DNA of 48,560 nt from Pseudoalteromonas sp. 0303 (GTDB taxonomy: Bacteria > Pseudomonadota > Gammaproteobacteria > Enterobacterales > Alteromonadaceae), in assembly GCF_013349995.1 (NCBI RefSeq), contig NZ_JABVXF010000033.1, forward strand, positions 1 through 48,560, given 5' to 3'. A model generated the notes under the pieces. It made no database searches, was not told the DNA's origin, and saw nothing but the letters and a program-made list of their open reading frames with translations. The stretch's first letter is position 1; the number at the start of each line of letters is the position of its first letter. Shown here in pieces: positions 43,183-48,560 of this stretch. The translations under genes and the position numbers were made by a program.

Positions 43183-44190
43183 ATGGCTAAACAAACCATC
43201 ACAGTGATCAAAGGCGACGGCATTGGTCCTAGCATTATTGATTCAGCACTTGAGATCCTTAAAGCTGCAGGTTGCGATTTTGATTATGAATTCGTTGATG
43301 CTGGCCTTGCTGCCCTAGAAAAAACTGGTGAGTTACTTCCGCAAGAAACAATCGACACAATCGCGCGTAACAAGATCACTTTAAAAGGTCCTTTAACGAC
43401 GCCAGTTGGTGAAGGTTTTACTTCAATCAACGTAACTTTACGTAAAAAGTTTGGCCTTTACGCTAACGTACGTCCTGTTAAATCATTCGCAGGTACACAA
43501 GCTCGTTACGACGACATCGACATCATCACTATTCGTGAAAACACACAAGGCATGTACTCAGGTCTTGGCCAAGTGGTTTCTGAAGATGGTAACGAAGCAG
43601 AAGCAATGTCAAAAATCACCCGTGAAGGTGCAGAAAAAATCGTTACTTTTGCATACGAACTAGCGGTACGTGAAGGCCGTAAAAAAGTGACTGCTGTACA
43701 CAAAGCTAACATCCTTAAATCTACATCTGGTTTATTCTTAAAAGTTGCACGTGAAGTAGCTGAGCGTTACCCACAAATCGAATCAACAGAAATGATTGTT
43801 GATGCAACTTGTATGAAACTAGTTATGACTCCTGATGAGTTTGATGTAATTGTTACTACAAACTTATTCGGTGACATCCTATCTGACTTATGTGCTGGTC
43901 TTGTTGGTGGTTTAGGTATGGCTCCTGGCGCAAACATCAGTGAAGATGCAGCAATTTTCGAAGCTGTACACGGTAGCGCACCAGACATCGCTGGTAAAAA
44001 CCTTGCAAACCCAACGTCAGTGATCTTAGCATCTATCCAAATGCTAGAGCACTTAGGTATGGGCGACACTGCAGAGCGCATCCGTAGCGCAGTTGCTGAT
44101 GTTATCAAATCAGGCGACCGTACAACTCGCGACCTAGGCGGCAGCCACGGTACTACAGACTTCACTCAAGCTGTAATTGAGCGCCTATAA
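43183..44190 (+). CDS. Isocitrate dehydrogenase, NAD-type
   Basis: This is a beta-decarboxylating dehydrogenase of 335 residues that turns isocitrate into 2-oxoglutarate. The order of motifs is VIKGDGIGPSIIDSALEILK, GPLTTPVGEGFTSINVTLRK (isocitrate-binding Ser and Asn), YANVRPVKSFAGTQARYDDI, ENTQGMYSGLGQ (catalytic Tyr nearby), VTAVHKANILKSTSGLFL (Lys), TNLFGDILSDLCAG (metal Asp) and EAVHGSAPDIAGKNLANP. The short length and HGSAPDIAGK-type region place it with the NAD enzymes related to eukaryotic IDH3, not with NADP-type Icd. AGGAAAAG precedes the ATG. Codon use is more biased than in its neighbours, in line with high expression. A tartrate or isopropylmalate dehydrogenase is less likely. 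Confidence 0.85.
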   Translation: MAKQTITVIKGDGIGPSIIDSALEILKAAGCDFDYEFVDAGLAALEKTGELLPQETIDTIARNKITLKGPLTTPVGEGFTSINVTLRKKFGLYANVRPVKSFAGTQARYDDIDIITIRENTQGMYSGLGQVVSEDGNEAEAMSKITREGAEKIVTFAYELAVREGRKKVTAVHKANILKSTSGLFLKVAREVAERYPQIESTEMIVDATCMKLVMTPDEFDVIVTTNLFGDILSDLCAGLVGGLGMAPGANISEDAAIFEAVHGSAPDIAGKNLANPTSVILASIQMLEHLGMGDTAERIRSAVADVIKSGDRTTRDLGGSHGTTDFTQAVIERL

Positions 44191-44245
44191 AAAAACATTT
44201 GTTTAAGGCTTATGACAAGCTAATAACCCTTAAACACCTCTTTCC

Positions 44246-44272
44246 AAAAGCCAGTCTCCGACTGGCTTTTTT
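44246..44272 (+). terminator. Terminator of the isocitrate dehydrogenase gene
   Basis: AAAAGCCAGT (44246-44255) and ACTGGCTTTT (44261-44270) form a 10-bp stem with a 5-base loop and a T-run. Confidence 0.9.
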
Positions 44273-44297
44273 ATTCCCTCTACTAAATTGAATACTT

Positions 44298-44388
44298 AAT
44301 TGGACATCCACTTTTATCTTTTAGCTTATTTGGACATCCACTTTTATCTTTTTAGTAAAACCTCAACATAAAACTAGACACCCAACTT
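44298..44388 (-). repeat. Three copies of a 17-bp motif, upstream side of the transposase
   Basis: Read on the minus strand the copies are AAAGTGGATGTCCAATT (44314-44298), AAAGTGGATGTCCAAAT (44344-44328) and AAGTTGGGTGTCTAGTT (44388-44372). The first two repeat with a 30-bp period and share over 23 bases including the flanking TTTTATCTTTT. All fit AAxxTGGxTGTCYR. They face the downstream set at 45650-45741 in inverted orientation. Confidence 0.8.
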
Positions 44389-44452
44389 AAAATTTCTCAC
44401 TTCTTAAAATTATGGCTAAACTTAAATTGTTCAACTCATGGAGGAGAAGAGC

Positions 44453-45427
44453 ATGGCAACCCCACGTAGAAACTTAATTAGCGTTTCAAACACGCCTTAC
44501 TATCATTGTATTTCACGCTGCGTTCGTCGCGCTTATTTGTGCGGGCAAGACCCACTAACGGGTCGTTCATATGAACACCGGCGCGATTGGGTTGAAAAGA
44601 AACTATTTCAACTTGGCAGGATATTTTGTATTGATATTTGCGCCTATGCGGTTATGAGTAATCACACTCATTTAGTATTGCACATCGATATAGCAAAAGC
44701 TAAACGTCTCAATAATAAAGCGATTCTGATTAGGTGGCACAAGTTATTTAAAAGTACATTCCTTTGCCAACGGTTCTTAAATGGCGAATTGCTAACACAA
44801 GCAGAGCTCGCTGCGGTTAATGCCAGAGTAAATTTATATCGAGAACGGCTCAGCAGTATTAGTTGGTTTATGCGTGTTCTTAATGAGAGTATTGCACGAA
44901 AAGCAAATCAAGAAGATGAATGTAAAGGACGGTTTTGGGAAGGTCGCTTTAAATCACAAGCTTTACTTGATGAAGCAGCACTTGTCGCTTGCCTCGCTTA
45001 TGTAGATTTAAATCCTGTTAGAGCAAAAGCGGCTGATTTACCTGAGCAATCTGACTACACCAGTATTAAATCTAGATTTAATGTAGCTCAAAATAATAAG
45101 CAACCAAAATCGCTTATGCGCTTTGCAGGTAAGTCTCGTAAACATATGCCTAAGGGACTACCATTTGAGCTCAAGACATATCTGCAACTTGTAGATTGGA
45201 CTGGCCGCTCAATACGAAAAGATAAGCCTGGGAAAATCCCAGAAGAGGCATTACCAATACTTGAAAGATTAAACATCTGTACAGAAAACTGGCTTACACT
45301 CACCACTTCCTTTACCCGCTCGTTTAAAAATACTGCAGGTAAAGAACAAGCTATCACAGCTTATACAAAACATATGAAGCGAAAACGAAGAAGCTCTATA
45401 GCTAATAGCTTAGCCTTGTTTACTTAG
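44453..45427 (+). CDS. Y1-type (IS200-like/REP-associated) transposase
   Basis: It has 324 residues from the ATG at 44453, with GGAGG ten bases upstream; the ATG at 44438 overlaps that site. The domain is Transposase_17/Y1_Tnp (PF01797): RRNLISVSNTPYYHCISRCV, FCIDICAYAVMSNHTHLVLH with the HUH metal-binding pair, WFMRVLNESIARKANQED, CKGRFWEGRFKSQALLDEAA, LVACLAYVDLNPVRAKAADL. It belongs to the large group of orphan single-strand transposases related to RAYT proteins, which nick at short repeated sequences. Six copies of a 17-bp repeat frame it. At the helix where related enzymes carry the catalytic Tyr, NESIARKAN has Ser, so activity is uncertain. Confidence 0.88.
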   Translation: MATPRRNLISVSNTPYYHCISRCVRRAYLCGQDPLTGRSYEHRRDWVEKKLFQLGRIFCIDICAYAVMSNHTHLVLHIDIAKAKRLNNKAILIRWHKLFKSTFLCQRFLNGELLTQAELAAVNARVNLYRERLSSISWFMRVLNESIARKANQEDECKGRFWEGRFKSQALLDEAALVACLAYVDLNPVRAKAADLPEQSDYTSIKSRFNVAQNNKQPKSLMRFAGKSRKHMPKGLPFELKTYLQLVDWTGRSIRKDKPGKIPEEALPILERLNICTENWLTLTTSFTRSFKNTAGKEQAITAYTKHMKRKRRSSIANSLALFT

Positions 45428-45947
45428 TTACGGATTCGACACTAGAAATCAATCTTACAAATCCAATCCTTTTAATTCTAGAGGCATAACGACTTGTGCA
45501 ACTAGCGCTGACCAGTGTGTAAAACTAAAAATTAAATCAGCACACAAGACTGAAATGTAATTAATAACAATGAAAAATCACTACTTCCCTAGCAATTCAA
45601 CTTGTTCTCAATAATTCACATCTATCTTTAGCTGATTCTTATTAAAAATAAGATGGGTGTCTGGTTAAATATTTAAGTTGGCTGTCTATTAAAAATTAAC
45701 CAAACCGTATGGTAGCGAGGTGTTAAAATGGGTGTCTAATTTAAAAAAGAATCCGATTCTGATAGTAGCTAAGTTATGCAAGGCAGTAACGTAAATGCAT
45801 TATCTATTGGTATAGTTAGCAATTTGCCACACGAACAATTCAATGCATAGTTACACCCAAAAATAATGATAACAAAGCATGTAGATGCAACAAAAATATA
45901 AAAAAACAAAAATAAAGAAAAATTAATGCAAAAAGCTACATTTGCGG
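45428..45947. other. Long non-coding stretch between transposase and ilv promoter
   Basis: No supported gene lies here. The stretch holds the three downstream copies of the 17-bp transposase motif (listed separately). The rest, 45742-45947, is AT-rich. A minus-strand frame at 45769-45954 is hydrophobic but has no ribosome site and unusual composition, and is not called. Confidence 0.55.
45650..45741 (+). repeat. Three copies of the 17-bp motif, downstream side of the transposase
   Basis: The copies are AAGATGGGTGTCTGGTT (45650-45666), AAGTTGGCTGTCTATTA (45675-45691) and AAAATGGGTGTCTAATT (45725-45741), all in plus orientation and opposite to the upstream set. The second copy and the nearest upstream copy also share the preceding AAATxTTAAGTTGG, which gives the element a subterminal inverted repeat of about 24 bp with a few mismatches. 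Confidence 0.8.
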
Positions 45948-45976
45948 TTGACATCAGTTTCCAAAACGCTTAAAAA
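45948..45976 (+). promoter_or_regulatory. Candidate ilv promoter
   Basis: TTGACA (45948-45953) is a perfect -35 box, followed by a 17-base spacer and TAAAAA (45971-45976), a modest -10 box. The start of transcription would lie near 45983, giving a leader of about 60 bases before the leader peptide. Confidence 0.45.
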
Positions 45977-45998
45977 TACTCCTAACATTTTTAAACAG

Positions 45999-46026
45999 CA
46001 GCCATCTAGTCGGCTGTGCATTTTTT
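45999..46026 (+). terminator. Terminator-like hairpin ahead of the ilv leader peptide
   Basis: CAGCC (45999-46003) and GGCTG (46012-46016), plus one G-T pair, form a short stem with an 8-base loop; TGCATTTTTT follows. It lies between the candidate promoter and the leader-peptide start. It may end incoming transcription, or mean that the real ilv promoter is elsewhere. Confidence 0.4.
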
Positions 46027-46045
46027 AGAAGAAAATTAAAAAATA

Positions 46046-46123
46046 ATGAATATTCGCCGTCACCTTTTAGTTGTCAACGTTCTCGTACTGGTCTTAGTTA
46101 CAAGCCCAGCGGGAGGCTATTAA
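46046..46123 (+). CDS. ilv operon leader peptide
   Basis: This 25-residue peptide starts MNIRRHLLVVNVLVLVLV and ends TSPAGGY. It contains five Leu and six Val codons, with one Ile, packed in residues 3-18, the branched-chain amino acids made by the downstream enzyme. It is the counterpart of IlvL/IvbL: ribosome stalling at these codons when Leu- or Val-tRNA is short would favour the antiterminator. No clear ribosome site is seen apart from AGAAGAAAA about 11 bases upstream. Confidence 0.88.
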   Translation: MNIRRHLLVVNVLVLVLVTSPAGGY

Positions 46124-46174
46124 AAGGTGAAAGCACGCTTTTAAAAAACCCCCGCCATATGCGGGGGTTTTTTT
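46061..46174 (+). promoter_or_regulatory. ilv attenuator
   Basis: CACCTTTTA (46061-46069), inside the leader peptide, pairs with TAAAAGGTG (46121-46129) at its stop: a 9-bp pause-type hairpin. The terminator is AAACCCCCGC (46146-46155) with GCGGGGGTTT (46161-46170) and a T-run. GCGGG in the leader (46109-46113) can pair with CCCGC of the terminator (46151-46155) as a short antiterminator. Together with the leader peptide this is a standard amino-acid attenuator. Confidence 0.88.
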
Positions 46175-46207
46175 ATGCATTTATGCTTGCCACACAGAGG
46201 AATGAGG

Positions 46208-47932
46208 ATGAGTACAACTGAATATAATGGATCCGAACTAGTTGTTCGGGCACTTAAAGAATTGAATGTTAAGTATATTTTTGGCTACCCTGGCGGGTCT
46301 GTTCTTGATTTATATGACGCGTTATTTCAACAAGAAGATATTGAACATATCTTAGTACGTCACGAACAAGCCGCTACTCATATGGCTGATGGTTATGCCC
46401 GGGCTACCGGTGAAGTCGGTGTGGTGCTAGCAACTTCTGGCCCTGGCGCTACAAACTGTGTAACAGGTATCGCGACAGCGTACATGGATTCTATCCCAAT
46501 GGTGGTGTTATCTGGCCAAGTTCCTACTGGTTTAATTGGTGATGATGCATTCCAAGAAACTGATATTGTTGGTTGTTCTCGCCCTATCGTAAAGCACAGC
46601 TATAACTGTCGTAGCGCAAAAGAGATCCCTGCAATCTTAGCTAAAGCATTCTACTTAGCCAGCACAGGCCGCCCTGGCCCGGTTGTGGTTGAATTACCTA
46701 AAGATATGCTTAATCCAGAGCTAAAGTTCCCATTCGAATTTCCAAAAACAACTGAGCTTCGAACTTATAACCCGAACACTAAAGGCCACTCAAAACAAAT
46801 TCGCAAAGCAGTTAGCGCAATTTTAGAAGCTAAAAAACTGGTTATTTACTCAGGTGGCGGCATTATTCTATCAAATACCTCTGAGCAACTAACTCACTTG
46901 GTTGAATCATTAAATGCGCCAATCACTAACACCTTAATGGGCCTAGGTGGTATCAGCGGTACTCACCCTAACTTTATTGGTATGTTAGGTATGCATGGTA
47001 GCCTTGAGGCAAATAAAGCCATGGCAAATGCTGATGTTATTCTAGCTTTAGGCGCTCGATTCGATGATCGGGTAACAAATAACGTTAAAAAGTTCTGCCC
47101 TAATGCCACTATCGTTCATGTTGATGTTGACCCAACCTCTATTTCTAAAACAATTAAAGCGCACATCCCGGTTGTTGGCTGCTTGAAAACAGTGCTTGAG
47201 CAGTTACAAACGGCGATTGATAAGAGCCCTATTTCAATTGATCGTTCTGCACAAGAAGACTGGTGGCGTCAAATTATTAGCTGGCGTGAACAAAAATGCC
47301 TAAGCTACAGCACTGATGGCGATAAAATCAAACCACAAGCCGTTATCGAGGCAATTTACAAAGCAACCAATGGAGATGCTTACATTAGCTCTGATGTAGG
47401 TCAGCATCAAATGTTTGCTGCTCAGTATTATCCGTTTAAACACCCTCGCCAATGGATTAATTCGGGTGGCTTAGGCACCATGGGCTTTGGTTTACCTGCG
47501 GCAATGGGCGTTAAGCTTGCCTTCCCTGATAAAGAGTCTATCTGCGTGACGGGTGATGGTTCAATTCAGATGAACATTCAAGAGCTATCAACTTGCTTAC
47601 AATACAATTTGGCTGTGAAAGTTGTGTCGTTGAATAACCGCTCACTGGGCATGGTACGTCAATGGCAAGATATGATGTATTCAGGTCGTCACTCATCTTC
47701 TTACATGGAATCACTTCCTGATTTTGTAAAATTAGTAGAAAGCTATGGCCACGTGGGTATTCGTGTTGATCATATTGATGAATTACAGCCTGCTATTGAA
47801 AAAGCCATGTCTATTAACGACAGACTGGTATTTTTAGACATCTGTGTAGATGAAAAAGAACATGTTTACCCTATGCAAATCAAGCTAGGGGCAGTCGATG
47901 ATATGTGGTTACGTAAAGGAGTAAAAGCATAA
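46208..47932 (+). CDS. ilvI: Acetolactate synthase, large (catalytic) subunit
   Basis: This ThDP-, Mg- and FAD-dependent enzyme condenses pyruvate with pyruvate or 2-oxobutyrate, the first common step to valine, leucine and isoleucine. It has 574 residues from the ATG at 46208 (AGAGG seven bases upstream); an earlier in-frame ATG at 46175 lies in the terminator region. Motifs are IFGYPGGSVLDLYDAL, VRHEQAATHMADGYARATG with the catalytic Glu, ATSGPGATNCVTGIATAY, FQETDIVGCSRPIVKHS, and the ThDP-binding GDGSIQMNIQELSTCLQYNL. Its TAA overlaps the ilvH start. The IlvI type is preferred over IlvB or IlvG because of the IlvH-like partner. Confidence 0.93.
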   Translation: MSTTEYNGSELVVRALKELNVKYIFGYPGGSVLDLYDALFQQEDIEHILVRHEQAATHMADGYARATGEVGVVLATSGPGATNCVTGIATAYMDSIPMVVLSGQVPTGLIGDDAFQETDIVGCSRPIVKHSYNCRSAKEIPAILAKAFYLASTGRPGPVVVELPKDMLNPELKFPFEFPKTTELRTYNPNTKGHSKQIRKAVSAILEAKKLVIYSGGGIILSNTSEQLTHLVESLNAPITNTLMGLGGISGTHPNFIGMLGMHGSLEANKAMANADVILALGARFDDRVTNNVKKFCPNATIVHVDVDPTSISKTIKAHIPVVGCLKTVLEQLQTAIDKSPISIDRSAQEDWWRQIISWREQKCLSYSTDGDKIKPQAVIEAIYKATNGDAYISSDVGQHQMFAAQYYPFKHPRQWINSGGLGTMGFGLPAAMGVKLAFPDKESICVTGDGSIQMNIQELSTCLQYNLAVKVVSLNNRSLGMVRQWQDMMYSGRHSSSYMESLPDFVKLVESYGHVGIRVDHIDELQPAIEKAMSINDRLVFLDICVDEKEHVYPMQIKLGAVDDMWLRKGVKA

Positions 47933-48429
47933 TGCGCCGTATTTTATCAATCTTATTAGAAAACGAACCTGGCTCGTTATCGCGCATTGTAGGCTTATTT
48001 TCACAGCGCGCTTACAACATCGATAGCTTGACTGTTGGCACGACTGACGATCATTCTCTTTCGCGTATTACCATTACAACCATGGGTGATGATCGCATCG
48101 TTGAGCAAATTACTAAGCAAGTTAACAAACTGGTAGATGTTCTAAAGATTATTGACTTAACCGAAATGGCGCACATCGAGCGTGAGCTATTATTGGTGAA
48201 AGTTTTTGCCCAAGATGAAACCACTCGTGCAGCGGTAACGCGTGTTGCTGATGTGTTCCAAGGTGCTATTTTAGATATGGGTCGCCACAGTTACACACTG
48301 CAACTTGTAGCGAGCACAGAAAAAATTGAATCTTTCCTTGATACCCTGCGTCATGAATCAGACATTATTGAAGTTGTACGTTCAGGTGCGGTTGGTATTG
48401 GTCGTGGTGATAAAGCGTTAAAGGCATAA
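47932..48429 (+). CDS. ilvH: Acetolactate synthase, small (regulatory) subunit
   Basis: It has 165 residues, like E. coli IlvH (163). The ACT domain at the N-terminus binds valine for feedback inhibition: ILSILLENEPGSLSRIVGLF, SQRAYNIDSLTVGTTDDHSL. The C-terminal domain runs from about 80 (ERELLLVKVFAQDETTRAAV, FLDTLRHESDIIEVVRSGAV). The start codon overlaps the ilvI stop by one base (TAATG), so translation is coupled. Confidence 0.95.
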   Translation: MRRILSILLENEPGSLSRIVGLFSQRAYNIDSLTVGTTDDHSLSRITITTMGDDRIVEQITKQVNKLVDVLKIIDLTEMAHIERELLLVKVFAQDETTRAAVTRVADVFQGAILDMGRHSYTLQLVASTEKIESFLDTLRHESDIIEVVRSGAVGIGRGDKALKA

Positions 48430-48484
48430 GCCTTTTTCGCTAGCGCGACAAAACTCCAGATACAAAAAAAAGGGCTATAAGCCC

Positions 48485-48522
48485 AATGCCAGTCAGTTAA
48501 GCTGACTGGCATTTCTTTTTTT
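48485..48522 (+). terminator. Terminator of the ilv operon
   Basis: AATGCCAGTCAG (48485-48496) and CTGACTGGCATT (48502-48513) form a perfect 12-bp stem with a 5-base loop, followed by TCTTTTTTT. Two weaker hairpins precede it (AAGGC with GCCTT at 48421-48434, and GGGCT with AGCCC at 48472-48484). Nothing codes after it to the window end. Confidence 0.92.
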
Positions 48523-48560
48523 ATGTGGGTACTTTGATGGCTTAGGCTTTATCGCTCTTG

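Noticed and set aside
44049..44190. Rating the dehydrogenase as isopropylmalate dehydrogenase (leuB)
   Set aside because: Its SINVTLRKKFGLYANVRP and HGSAPDIAGK-type segments fit isocitrate dehydrogenases, and no leu genes are near.
44298..44344. Two 23-bp direct repeats with a 30-bp period as a CRISPR array
   Set aside because: Only two copies, a 7-base spacer and no cas genes; they belong to the transposase-flanking motif family.
45769..45954. Minus-strand hydrophobic 61-residue frame
   Set aside because: No ribosome site, very AT-rich, and overlaps the candidate ilv promoter; its hydrophobic content is expected from A-rich DNA read in antisense.

Overview
The window looks like a chromosomal segment of a marine gammaproteobacterium of the Alteromonadales, most likely Pseudoalteromonas or a close relative. 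This is inferred from about 40% GC with AT-rich spacers, the full-length histidine operon with a His-rich leader, the yoaA-tsaB-...-fadD-rnd neighbourhood also known from enterobacteria, a vibriolysin-type protease remnant, a DUF3192 protein and an NAD-type isocitrate dehydrogenase. No database search was possible, so the genus is inference.

Layout. 1-2700 is a decayed, AT-rich accessory zone: the end of an IS3-family element, the 3' remnant of a sugar-phosphate isomerase gene with an internal stop, a membrane-protein gene broken in three places (one break is an extra 10-bp repeat unit), and a small membrane protein. 2723-11035 is the minus-strand core block rnd, fadD, alpha/beta hydrolase, tsaB and yoaA, split by a plus-strand secreted alkaline phosphatase. 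11140-12027 is an M4 protease remnant that lost its catalytic domain. 12415-16321 holds a MscS channel, a CPA1 Na+/H+ antiporter, a GAF-GGDEF protein and a small charged protein.

16488-23733 is hisL plus hisGDCBHAF(IE), with a readable attenuator of mutually exclusive hairpins. 23767-33322 is an accessory metabolic and regulatory stretch: a LysR/NepI-like exporter pair, a dienelactone-hydrolase-like enzyme, an AraC regulator facing a periplasmic cupin and a cyclophilin-like protein, a beta-lactamase-fold hydrolase, a cytoplasmic cupin plus Tat-exported alcohol dehydrogenase operon, and a protein with seven DGSG rungs. 33475-36870 holds a lipoprotein, a DUF1289 protein, a family-25 glycosyltransferase and an M61 peptidase.

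37073-42967 is a plus-strand run: coiled-coil diguanylate cyclase, ppnN, xni, a DUF3192 protein and a large unknown protein. 43183-44190 is isocitrate dehydrogenase. 44298-45741 is a Y1-type transposase gene flanked by six copies of a 17-bp motif, three on each side and in opposite orientation; this is the most unusual structure in the window. 46046-48513 is an ilv leader and attenuator followed by acetolactate synthase large and small subunits. No tRNA, rRNA or CRISPR array was seen.
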